A stretch of 64,000 bases of DNA from Okeania sp. SIO2B3 (GTDB lineage: Bacteria; Cyanobacteriota; Cyanobacteriia; Cyanobacteriales; Microcoleaceae): NCBI RefSeq assembly GCF_010672525.1, contig NZ_JAAHGH010000004.1, positions 114,440 through 178,439 on the forward strand, written 5' to 3'. The translations under genes and the position numbers were made by a program. Shown here piece after piece: positions 29,981-38,297 of this stretch. The notes beneath the pieces are model-generated. The model saw only the letters and a list, made by a program, of their open reading frames with translations. It did no database searches and was not told the DNA's origin. Within the stretch, counting starts at the first letter, position 1. Every line of letters starts with the position of its first letter.

Positions 29981-31309
29981 TTACAAATTTTTCTGTTTAT
30001 TCTTAGCAAATATCAACAACTCTTGAGCTTCTTTATAATAAGTTGTTCCTGGCTTAATATTCTCTAACTGATTAATAATTAATTGAATTTTATTCGCCAG
30101 TATACCACGATTAGAAGTATTATCAACAGCATATCTTTGCCAATCTGCAATTAAATTTTTAGCCTGTTTAAAAGCTATTTTTGACTCTTTTTCTGCTTGC
30201 AACCGCATCTTGACATTAGCTAAATTAACCTGATATTCTCCCAGTTTAGTCTGTGCTTCCAAATAAGCTGGGTTATCTCCTGGTATTTTCTGTAATTGAT
30301 TAATTGCTTGTTCCCATAAACTCGCGACCACTTGCCATTGTTGCTCTGGATGGGGTCCATTTTGGGCAGCTATAGCCGCTTGCATACCAAATTGTTTTGC
30401 CACTTGCATAAAAGTGAAACTGAGTTTACTTCCCTTAGCTAAACCCGCCTCTATTTGAAAATCTCGCTTTGTCGCTGCTAACTTTGGTTTCACCATTTTT
30501 CCGGCGAGAGTAGTAGGAGGAATTTGCTCTAACTTATCTATTGCCGCTTGCCAGTCAGCGATCGCTTGTTGTTTGTCTGTTGGCGTTGTCGCTTGCTCAT
30601 ACTGTTGTTTAGCAGTTGTAATAGTTTTCTCTGCTTCTGTCAACAATTTTTGAGCATTTTTCTCTTGAAACGCCCTTGCTTCTATTTGCCCCACTCTTTT
30701 TCTCGCCCTATCAAATTCATCTACAGTAAATTGCCAAGAACAACTAAAAAAGGTGCAATATCGTTGGGGATAATAACCCAAAAACCATACTGGCAAACCA
30801 TCAAGGTGTTTTTGCGCTTCAGCAACTCTCTCTGACCCCAAATTAATATCAGCACTAGAAGTTGCTTTATTTATCAATTGGTCTGCTTGTTCAGTTTTAG
30901 CGATCGCCTCTCGATAGTTACGATCCATACTTATATAGCTAGGTAATAACACCATTGGTGCGACACTTGCTACTGGTCTACGAATCATGGGATAAGGTAA
31001 ATTTGCTACCCAAACTAAACCAGCTACTCCCAAAACAGCTAAACCTCCTAACTGAAATAATATGGCTTTTCCTGTGGGATGGTTTTCTTTTACAGCTTGT
31101 TTGAGAACTTTTTCGCTAAAAGTGGGATATTGGTCTATAATCAATGGTCGTAATTCTTCTAATTTAACAGGTTCGCCAGACTGCATCCGTAATTTTTCTA
31201 ATCGTTTCATTACGATTTTCTGGCCTATTTCCCCTGTTAAATCTTCTTTGGATAATTTTTTGATTTCTTCGCTTAATATTTCGTAAGCATAATTATAGAG
31301 ACGTGGCAT
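29981..31309 (-). CDS. Single-pass membrane protein with long helical region
   Basis: 442 residues, family not recognised. Residues 1-75 are charged and helical, 82-104 form one clear membrane segment, and about 135-435 consist of repeated Ala/Gln/Glu/Lys-rich helices with the recurring pattern W-x-A-A-I-x-x-L-x-x-I-P, like tetratricopeptide-type or coiled-coil repeats. This looks like a protein-binding scaffold on one side of a membrane. Two Cys (CTFFSC) lie near residue 183. ATG start (MPRLYN). No neighbour gives a role. Confidence 0.65.
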   Translation of the reverse strand: MPRLYNYAYEILSEEIKKLSKEDLTGEIGQKIVMKRLEKLRMQSGEPVKLEELRPLIIDQYPTFSEKVLKQAVKENHPTGKAILFQLGGLAVLGVAGLVWVANLPYPMIRRPVASVAPMVLLPSYISMDRNYREAIAKTEQADQLINKATSSADINLGSERVAEAQKHLDGLPVWFLGYYPQRYCTFFSCSWQFTVDEFDRARKRVGQIEARAFQEKNAQKLLTEAEKTITTAKQQYEQATTPTDKQQAIADWQAAIDKLEQIPPTTLAGKMVKPKLAATKRDFQIEAGLAKGSKLSFTFMQVAKQFGMQAAIAAQNGPHPEQQWQVVASLWEQAINQLQKIPGDNPAYLEAQTKLGEYQVNLANVKMRLQAEKESKIAFKQAKNLIADWQRYAVDNTSNRGILANKIQLIINQLENIKPGTTYYKEAQELLIFAKNKQKNL

Positions 31310-31609
31310 AACTTAATCTCCAGTATATCATTATTTCTAGTTTAGCCGAAATAAATTGTTAAATCATCAGAAAAAATATTAATTTTACTTAACTATTTAG
31401 GAGCAAAAATATCTGTAAAAATACTGATTTATATCAATTAGATAAATATTTGCTACAAATAACAATCTGTAGGGGCGAATGGTATTCGCCCTTGCTATAT
31501 GCAGAGTCTCTTCGTAAGTCCTGTTTAGGTTACTATTTACTCAAGGAGTAATTACGGAACAACGTCTTAAACTAATTATTTATAATGTAGAGTAGGAGAT
31601 AATTATAGA

Positions 31610-31945
31610 ATGGAAAAGTTAGAAAAATACAGAAATTATATTGAGCAAATAATTAAAGAATACGGACAATATAAACCATCTTATGGAGAGGTAGAAGTAC
31701 AAACAATTTTTGACCGCGATCGCGACCATTATCAACTTTTAAATGTTGGTTGGGATGGCAATGAAAGAATATGAGGTTGTGTTTTACAAATAGATATTAA
31801 AAATGAAAAAATCTGGATACAACATGATGGTACGGAAATTGGTATTGCGGGTGAATTAGTAGATTTAGGAGTGTCTTCATCAGATATTATTCTGGCTTTT
31901 CATGCTCCTTATAAACGAAAATATACAGGTTTTCCTGTGGAGTAA
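31610..31945 (+). pseudogene. xisI: xisI-like gene with an in-frame TGA stop
   Basis: A full-length 111-codon XisI-like frame with the usual N-terminus (MEKLEKYRNYIEQII) and C-terminus, but codon 55 is TGA (31772-31774). All other codons stay in one frame with no shift, so the gene is intact apart from that stop. The intact copy at 35509 has Phe at this place. XisI, with XisH, was first found as a factor needed for fdxN-element excision in Anabaena; most homologues lie elsewhere and their role is unclear. No xisH precedes this copy. It faces the KAP gene. Confidence 0.8.
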
Positions 31946-32211
31946 AAAGAGGTAGTAGGAATTAGGTAGAGATGTTGTATATAACGTCCGTACAAAGTAG
32001 GAGGAAATAATTAATTTTATTTTTTATTATTGGAGATGTTTAAGATAGCATTTATCATTAAAGATGAGGTACATTTACGATCCCTCTAAATTCCACTTAG
32101 AAAGGGGGACTTTGAAAGCTCCTCCTTTTTGAAACGGTTCCCCCCTTATTAAGGGGGGTTAGGGGGGATCTAAATTTTTGTTGACCGCTGAAGCACTTAA
32201 TTTACTTTTTT
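31946..32211. other. Gap with a GGGGGATC-type inverted repeat
   Basis: At about 32085-32180 GATCCCTCTAAATTCC is mirrored by GGGGGGATCTAAATT around a C-rich part. No gene. It separates the xisI remnant from the convergent end of the KAP gene. Confidence 0.5.
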
Positions 32212-35127
32212 CTACAAGTTTTTGCGGAGAATATCTAAGTACAATTTTAAGACTTTTTCTTTTATTCCTTTATCTGAATTTATATTTGTGATTAAGAGAT
32301 TTTTTTGCTCTTTCTTTTGTTTTGTTTCTAAACTAGGTATTTCGGCAGTCCATAAACACGGCAGTACACCGTCTAATTCTAAGTTAAGGTCTTTATATGA
32401 TGACCACCCCTCCTGCTTTTGCCAACCCAAATTTTCGCAAAAATTATTCAAAACCTCTATTGGCGAGTTTTTTGTCTTATCCTTCTTACGGTAAATTTTC
32501 TTTTGAACACTGAAGCCAAATTTACCCCCGCTATATTTCACCCAAAGTTGATCGATAGTACGAAGGTCATCAGAAGAGAAGTTTTCAATGGCTTTTGAGT
32601 ATTGTGAGTATTCAAAGTCGCTTAAGCTTAAGCGCAATAATGGAAATCTGTACATTTGTATTACTCCGTATCCTACTATTGCTCCTCCTCCTACTACTCC
32701 TGCTATTGCTCCTGGTACTGCTGCTCTTACTGTTAATGCTACTCCTGCGGCTACTCCGTATCCTACCATAAATCCAGATACTGCTCCTGCTAATATTCCT
32801 GAAGGCAGAGATTCACTAAATTCCACTTCCATTTTTGCTTTCTTTACTCTTTTCACTCCTTCTGCTTTTTCTATTAATGCACATAATAATCCCCCTACTC
32901 CTGCTAACCCTAATACTAATACTGAAACTTCTAATAATCCTCTCCATATCGCCACTCTTACTCCCACTACTGCTCCTAATAAAGCTGCTGGAACAAACCC
33001 TACTATTATTTCTCTCCAAGCTGATAAGTATTTTTTAATTTTATTTGCCTGAAGTATGAGATCAAAAGTTTCATCATTAGCTTCTTTCCACTTACCTGCT
33101 GCTAGTAACTCACGAAGCTTGAAATATTTAGGAGATATCCCTTGTGATGAAACTTGCAGTAGCTTTTTAACCGCTCCATTTTCAAAAATATACTTTTTGT
33201 CATTATTATTTGATGTCATTTTAGAGCAAAGTAACTGTTGAATTTTTGGGTAATTATTAATCCAATAATTTGCATTTCCTTTGTCCTTTAATGGCATTAT
33301 TGAGTTATTTACCTGAGAATATCGATCGATAGCAGATTTTTCTAACTCAGCAAGTAGTTGATTATTATTTTTAAGTTCAACAAGAAGACGGGGGTATTTA
33401 AGTGTTAGTGCAGTAAACTTACCTATCTGTTCTATAGTTATCGTTTGTCTCTCAGCAAAAGTAACTCCAATAGAATAATAAGCAATATAAGTTTTTAATG
33501 TCAGGGCATTAACATATTGTTTTAAGCGACGGGGGTTATTATCAAAAAAAGGAGCAACTATTTCGATCAGGTTAGCAAGATTTTCTGGTTCTAAGTCTTT
33601 TTCAATAACTGGGAAAATAGGTAATTCTGTATAGGAAATCTCTGTTTCTTGAAATTCTGATATTTGCTCTAAAATTGCAGATTCTCTTACTTCTGCTTCT
33701 GCCTCTTCTTGTGGTGAAGAATATCTGTTGAAAATTTTGGCAATTAAACTATAAAGAATCCCAAAAAGGTATTTTTTTTCGTAATTTTCTATTTTTCTCT
33801 GATTTTCAGATACTTTTTCCAGAAAATTATTTAACGTATTTGGAGAAGATTCAGGAACAGAGAATGATAATTGCACAAACTTTTCCAGAAAACTAAAACC
33901 ATAGTCTACTTGTTTGATCGACCTATCATTTCCATTTTCCAACTCTTGATTTTCTTTAGCAATTGAAGCTAGAAAAGGAATCACATTTTTTTGTTTAAAA
34001 GTTATAGATGCTGCCACCTTTTCCCGATCCATTCCCAAAATAAAAATCAAATTTGGGTCATCAGGAATCATCATATTTAGACCTTGCAATAGATCGGCAG
34101 CTTTACCTAATTCACAACGGTCAAGGTCATCAATAAAAACATAAATTTTCTCATCTTTACCTACATAAGCACCAACAATTTTCGAGAAATCTTCGTGAAA
34201 CTTTTCAATAAAAGCAACTTTCTTTTCATAATCAGGAGACTCAAGATATTGAGTTAAATCCATTTTCGGGTCGCCAATTAAATCTCTTATTATTCCCAAA
34301 ATTTTTCCTATTCCAGCAGCAGAACTACTAATTCCAACCAGTTGTAACAAAATATTTAAAGAAAGATTATTTGCATCTTCATTATTCGTTGATTCTGAAT
34401 CTTGATTATTATTTTCCTCTGTCTCATTATTAGTTGTTTCAGCATCTTCCTTTTGACTTTTATCTTCCTCCTTTGAATCCGATTTCAGAATGTCAGCCAA
34501 ATTTTCAGACAACTGATAAATTCCCTCAAAGCCAAATTTCCAGTATACAATTGGAATAGCTACAGTAATACTAGAAATCAACGAAACCATCACTAAAGTC
34601 TGAATAGCTTTAAACGGTTTATCTTTAAAATTTAAACGATAAATAAATAGCTGAAACCGACTGTATAAATTATAGAAAAAATCAGGAATATTACGATTTT
34701 TAGATAACTCTTCCAAAAAAGAAAGAGCAAAAGTCGCCCAAAGTGACTCTGATTTTTCATGTCGCCAAGCATTAAACCAAACAGTTTGTGTTTTTTGTTT
34801 AAATCCTAATCTAATAAATTTACCAATATCTGATAGATTGCTGAAAATAATCTGGTCTTCTTTAATTTTATGCCAAACCTCTACTAAATCTTTTTGATCT
34901 AATTCTTCAGACTTCTTAAAAATCTCCTTTTCCAACTGTTTCATAAAAGAAGATTTACCACTACCCCATTCACCTTCGATAGAAATAGTCAGTGGAGGTT
35001 TTGTATTTTCATTAGTTAAAAATTCAGCCATAGCTATCACATAAGGAGCAAAACCAAGTTCATCTTCTGTTGTTGCTTGGTCTCCGACAGTAATAATTTT
35101 GTTGGATTTATCTGTAGATTCTGACAT
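32212..35127 (-). CDS. KAP-family P-loop NTPase with a membrane-split GUN4 domain
   Basis: 971 residues. Residues 1-545 are a KAP NTPase: Walker A GEWGSGKSS at 52-60, the family's VWFNAWRHEKSESLWATF at 116-133, a membrane segment near 175-196 inside the domain, an acidic Asn/Glu low-complexity insert (217-253), and Walker B with Asp pair VFIDDLDRC at 330-338. The GUN4 domain is in two pieces: KYFKLRELLAAGKWKEANDE at 668-686, and DDLRTIDQLWVKYSGGKFG with following residues at 853-930. Between them (about 700-830) lies a Gly/Ala/Val-rich run with about four membrane segments. GUN4 normally binds porphyrins and aids Mg-chelatase. The architecture suggests a membrane-tied NTPase sensing a tetrapyrrole or a stress signal (inference). 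ATG start; xisI/xisH genes flank it. Confidence 0.85.
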   Translation of the reverse strand: MSESTDKSNKIITVGDQATTEDELGFAPYVIAMAEFLTNENTKPPLTISIEGEWGSGKSSFMKQLEKEIFKKSEELDQKDLVEVWHKIKEDQIIFSNLSDIGKFIRLGFKQKTQTVWFNAWRHEKSESLWATFALSFLEELSKNRNIPDFFYNLYSRFQLFIYRLNFKDKPFKAIQTLVMVSLISSITVAIPIVYWKFGFEGIYQLSENLADILKSDSKEEDKSQKEDAETTNNETEENNNQDSESTNNEDANNLSLNILLQLVGISSSAAGIGKILGIIRDLIGDPKMDLTQYLESPDYEKKVAFIEKFHEDFSKIVGAYVGKDEKIYVFIDDLDRCELGKAADLLQGLNMMIPDDPNLIFILGMDREKVAASITFKQKNVIPFLASIAKENQELENGNDRSIKQVDYGFSFLEKFVQLSFSVPESSPNTLNNFLEKVSENQRKIENYEKKYLFGILYSLIAKIFNRYSSPQEEAEAEVRESAILEQISEFQETEISYTELPIFPVIEKDLEPENLANLIEIVAPFFDNNPRRLKQYVNALTLKTYIAYYSIGVTFAERQTITIEQIGKFTALTLKYPRLLVELKNNNQLLAELEKSAIDRYSQVNNSIMPLKDKGNANYWINNYPKIQQLLCSKMTSNNNDKKYIFENGAVKKLLQVSSQGISPKYFKLRELLAAGKWKEANDETFDLILQANKIKKYLSAWREIIVGFVPAALLGAVVGVRVAIWRGLLEVSVLVLGLAGVGGLLCALIEKAEGVKRVKKAKMEVEFSESLPSGILAGAVSGFMVGYGVAAGVALTVRAAVPGAIAGVVGGGAIVGYGVIQMYRFPLLRLSLSDFEYSQYSKAIENFSSDDLRTIDQLWVKYSGGKFGFSVQKKIYRKKDKTKNSPIEVLNNFCENLGWQKQEGWSSYKDLNLELDGVLPCLWTAEIPSLETKQKKEQKNLLITNINSDKGIKEKVLKLYLDILRKNL

Positions 35128-35508
35128 TAGTTGATAAATTAAAAATAATCTTGATTTCTAATGATTTGTTGATAACAAAATAGGTTCAATTCCTCTTGCT
35201 TTTTCTTCCCTCCTGTCTCCTGTCTCCTGTCTCCCGTCTCCTTCTTTATGTTTAGAGATATCTATTTTTGGCGTTGTTGAATTGAAGTATGAATGCGCGA
35301 TTGTTTGCTTCTGGTCAAGCCCCCGCGCATCCCCCAAAATTGGGGGACTTTTAGAATTTTATTCCCCCCAAAATTGGCTTGCTCGGCTAGCTCTGCATCA
35401 TACCCAGAAAGCAACGCCCTATTTTTGTTGGGTTTATCCTCCGGATAAGCTCCGCTAACCTGACGTCAACCAAACCTACACTTGTGCTAAATAGCTAAAT
35501 GCTTACGT

Positions 35509-35844
35509 TCAGTTTTTCCCATAACGAGTAAATTGACGCTTAAAAGCAGAATGAAAACCGATAACTATATCTGAAGTAGGTACACCCATCTGCTCTAATC
35601 TCTCAGCAACAGACTCTTCCGTACCATTATATTGAATCCAAATTTTGCCATCTATAATATCAAAGTGCATCACAGGACCAAATACTCGTTTATCCCCTTG
35701 CCAACCTACATAAGCTAGTTGATAATGGTCACGTTCTGTATCAAATATTAATTCATCTTTTACTGTATTATTAGTATTTGCTATTTCTGCGTGTGAACTC
35801 AAAATTTCCTGAACAAATTGTCGATATTGTTCTAATTTATCCAT
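35509..35844 (-). CDS. xisI: XisI-like protein (intact)
   Basis: 111 residues, the normal length of the XisI family, with the typical MDKLEQYRQFVQEIL start, a central 'YQLAYVGWQGDKRVFGPVMHFDI' type region and a KIWIQYNGTE segment. Its ATG overlaps the end of xisH by 13 bases, the usual xisH-xisI arrangement. It is 60-70% similar by eye to the broken copy at 31610. It may act with XisH in site-specific DNA rearrangement, as in Anabaena, but here the partner is broken, and no fdxN element is visible. Confidence 0.85.
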   Translation of the reverse strand: MDKLEQYRQFVQEILSSHAEIANTNNTVKDELIFDTERDHYQLAYVGWQGDKRVFGPVMHFDIIDGKIWIQYNGTEESVAERLEQMGVPTSDIVIGFHSAFKRQFTRYGKN

Positions 35845-36249
35845 TCAGAAATCACCTCCAATTTAGGATTATAAATAATCAGTTTGACTTGATAACGTTT
35901 CAGAGAACGTTGGATAAAAGGAAGCTGAAAAAAATCTTGATAAGTTTCCACAGGAATAGCTAAATAAACAATTCGATCTGCTTCCTGTTCTTCAAGTGCT
36001 TGACAATAGTTAAGATATTGTCCCAATGCAGTATGAAATGAGCTAATATCTGAGTCTGCAACGCCAGCTTTTAATTTCTACAGCAATTTTTTCAGAACCT
36101 CTTTCTACTGCAATAGCATTTTCTGCTGCCAAATCTATTTGTAATTTGATAGCTTCACTAATCTGAATTGTCAAAGGATCGTGGGTGATATTCCATCCAT
36201 CCTTGATTAGAGCATTTTTAACCTGTTGATGGAAAATGTCTTTTGCCAT
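35832..36249 (-). pseudogene. xisH: xisH-like gene with a +1 frameshift
   Basis: Two frames together give a full XisH protein of about 138 residues. The N-terminal part (MAKDIFHQQVKNALIKDGW to VEIKS) ends at codons WRCRLRY; the second starts VADSDISSFHTALGQYLNY in another frame. One extra base near 36065 (AGCTGGCGTT where AGC-TTC-GTT-type spacing is expected) explains the break. The D...E-x-K residues (QIDLAAE, VEIKS) of the PD-(D/E)XK nuclease fold are in the first part. Without a frameshift the translation stops early, so it is probably inactive. Confidence 0.85.
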
Positions 36250-36270
36250 TGTAGATAATTTTCATAATAT

Positions 36271-36383
36271 CAGGACTTACGCACGGATACTAAATCTAGT
36301 GAGGGCGAATGCCATTTCCTAAGGTCATGCTCCGCAAACGCCCCTACATATGGAATTTTCAATGTTAATTTGCGTAAGTCCTG
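36271..36383. mobile_element. Small inverted-repeat element, copy 2
   Basis: It begins CAGGACTTACGCA and ends TGCGTAAGTCCTG, perfect 13-bp inverted ends. It shares GAGGGCGAATGCCATT with the copy at 29851. No clear target duplication. It sits just upstream of xisH. A GTTGGGTTTATCC repeat follows (36390-36453), also found at 35428. Confidence 0.65.
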
Positions 36384-36522
36384 AGATATTTATTTTTGTT
36401 GGGTTTATCCTCCGGATAAGCTCCGCTAACCTGATGTCAACCCAACCTACACAACCTTCTTCTCCTCTTGCTTCTTCTTCCCTCCTGACTCCTGTCTCCT
36501 GTCTCCTGACTCCTTCTTCAAC

Positions 36523-37302
36523 CTAAACATACCGTGTCAAATTAACCCGATAACGTTCTTTTTTCGTAATCGCAACATCCCCTACTTCTAACCTTCCTTT
36601 ACCCCGAATAGCAATTAAATCTCCAGTTTTTACCGTATAACTTGCCTGACTAACTTCTTTCCAATTTACCCGCACATCTCCCCCTTCAATAAAACCAACC
36701 ATTTTACTGCGAGACATTCCAAAACCAGCAGAAGCAACTGCATCTAATCTCATAGAAGCTTCCACAGTTGTTAACTCTTTCTTTTTCGGTTCTCTTATTC
36801 TTAAATCACTCAATTCTAAAGGTTTAACTTTCACAGGAACAGACCGAACTTGTTGCAGATTCATTTCTAAATACTCCACCAATTCAGGTACTACTATTAC
36901 CTGAGCGCCACGTTCTCCCAAAACAATAATATCCCCCGTTTTTTCTCTGATAATTCCCGTACCTAACATCGAACCAAGAAAATCTCGGTGAGTAGCAGTA
37001 TCAAACAGAAAATTGCCCTCAATATTAATCGCTGTTAATTCCACACTCGAAGTATCAATAGGTAAATCTGAACGAGCGATCGCTAATCTTTTTCGTTCAG
37101 CTTGAGGATAACCACCCCAGGAAACTAACTCTACTTCTGTCAACTTTTGAAAAATTGCTTCCGACTCAAATATTTCTGGCGGTGACAAAAAATCACTCTG
37201 AGTAATTTCCCAAGTTCTGATAGCTTGTTCTGCTAGATCAATGATGCGAGTAATAGTTTCGCGATTTTCAATTCCTTTGAGAAGTTCTTCTTTTGGTAAC
37301 AT
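36523..37302 (-). CDS. Photosystem II S4 domain protein
   Basis: 259 residues. The C-terminal part (about 185-255) is an S4 RNA-binding domain (MRLDAVASAGFGMSRSKMV, then GDVRVNWKEV and RGKGRLEVG). The N-terminal part matches YlmH-type proteins (QAIRTWEITQSDFLSPPE). Cyanobacterial members are annotated as photosystem II S4 protein, with no firm biochemical role. ATG start. Downstream is a repeat region with a GGGAGTA heptamer run on the promoter side (37317-37346). Confidence 0.88.
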   Translation of the reverse strand: MLPKEELLKGIENRETITRIIDLAEQAIRTWEITQSDFLSPPEIFESEAIFQKLTEVELVSWGGYPQAERKRLAIARSDLPIDTSSVELTAINIEGNFLFDTATHRDFLGSMLGTGIIREKTGDIIVLGERGAQVIVVPELVEYLEMNLQQVRSVPVKVKPLELSDLRIREPKKKELTTVEASMRLDAVASAGFGMSRSKMVGFIEGGDVRVNWKEVSQASYTVKTGDLIAIRGKGRLEVGDVAITKKERYRVNLTRYV

Positions 37303-37587
37303 AATTATTTATTTAGGGAGTAGGGAGTAGGGAGTAGGGAGTAGTTAGGATATGTAGTGCGGGCATCTTGCCCGCAACCAGATTTGATATAACCCGATTT
37401 CAAATAGCGTTTAGGAGAACCTTTGTTCTCTCCAGTTATTAATTATGGTGTTGGTGATTTTGGCTATGATTGTGCTTTAATGGCAATTGCTAAACTATTA
37501 ACTAAAAAGCATTTTATATTTGGCAAAATTTAGGTTTCATAGCTTGATTCACCAACGCCTTAATTATTAATTATTAATTATTAATTA

Positions 37588-38097
37588 TTAATTATTTGAA
37601 GTATATCCTTGGATATTTTCTGGTTTAAACTGATATAAAGTACGAGTTGCTAGACGAATCAGAGCTTCTGAACCCTCAACAACAATCAAATACTTACCAG
37701 CATTAAGGCGGTTACGATAGGGAACAGCATCACCACCACCAAAAATTAGACCCACTCCACCACCAACAAAAGTTCCACCCATTGCACCAGAAATAGCCCC
37801 CAATATACCACCAATAAAATGATTACCAAATTCTCCTGCCCAAGCAAAAGTATTCAATCCTGTAATGACACTAAAAGTAACACCAGCAGCAAAGCCAAAA
37901 GGTGCAAGCCAAGTAACCATTTGTTTTGCTTGTTTACGGGCCTGTTCATTAGGATCGATTAGGCCATATTCATCAGCAGTTTGATAGCCCCGGCCCAATA
38001 TTGCCACTTGTTTCATTGGCAAGTCTTCTTTTTCCAAAGCAGAATAAGCAGATTCAGCTTGAATGCGGTCTGATAATACAGCAACGAGATAATTCAT
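37588..38097 (-). CDS. General-stress-protein-17M-like membrane protein
   Basis: 169 residues from the ATG at 38097; an upstream TTG adds 6 residues but lacks a ribosome-binding site. Residues 1-60 form a soluble domain (MNYLVAVLSDRIQAESAYSALEKED, like general stress protein 17M), and two membrane segments (about 77-95 and 105-128) rich in Gly (GGILGAISGAMGGTFVGGG) form a glycine-zipper hairpin. A short soluble end follows with VVEGSEALI. Function unknown; the family is common in cyanobacteria. Divergent from serA with 200 bases between. Confidence 0.7.
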   Translation of the reverse strand: MNYLVAVLSDRIQAESAYSALEKEDLPMKQVAILGRGYQTADEYGLIDPNEQARKQAKQMVTWLAPFGFAAGVTFSVITGLNTFAWAGEFGNHFIGGILGAISGAMGGTFVGGGVGLIFGGGDAVPYRNRLNAGKYLIVVEGSEALIRLATRTLYQFKPENIQGYTSNN

Positions 38098-38297
38098 AAA
38101 ATTTGATCGAAGCAATCTAAAATATTTCTGACAATCAATAAAATTATAGGCCCATACTGATACTCTGAAGGGTGAGGTTAAGTCAGCAGCTAATGTTTTT
38201 GCTAAATAAAGCTGTTTCAGAAACTAAAAAATTAAACTGAAGCGGAAGTTTCAGTAGGTAAAAAAGTCACATCACTCAATTATTCAACTAATTTCCT

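Noticed and set aside
31772..31774. In-frame TGA in xisI as a recoded codon
   Set aside because: No selenocysteine insertion structure or partner genes are seen and the intact paralogue has Phe here, so a simple nonsense mutation is more likely.
32588..33052. Open frames on the + strand opposite the membrane region of the KAP protein
   Set aside because: They are complementary to the Gly/Ala/Val-rich membrane insert and consist of low-complexity Pro/Thr/Ala or Leu runs. The minus-strand protein has clear domain matches on both sides.
35170..35200. Short piece resembling a tRNA T-loop (GGTTCAATTCC)
   Set aside because: No acceptor, D-arm or anticodon stem can be built around it.
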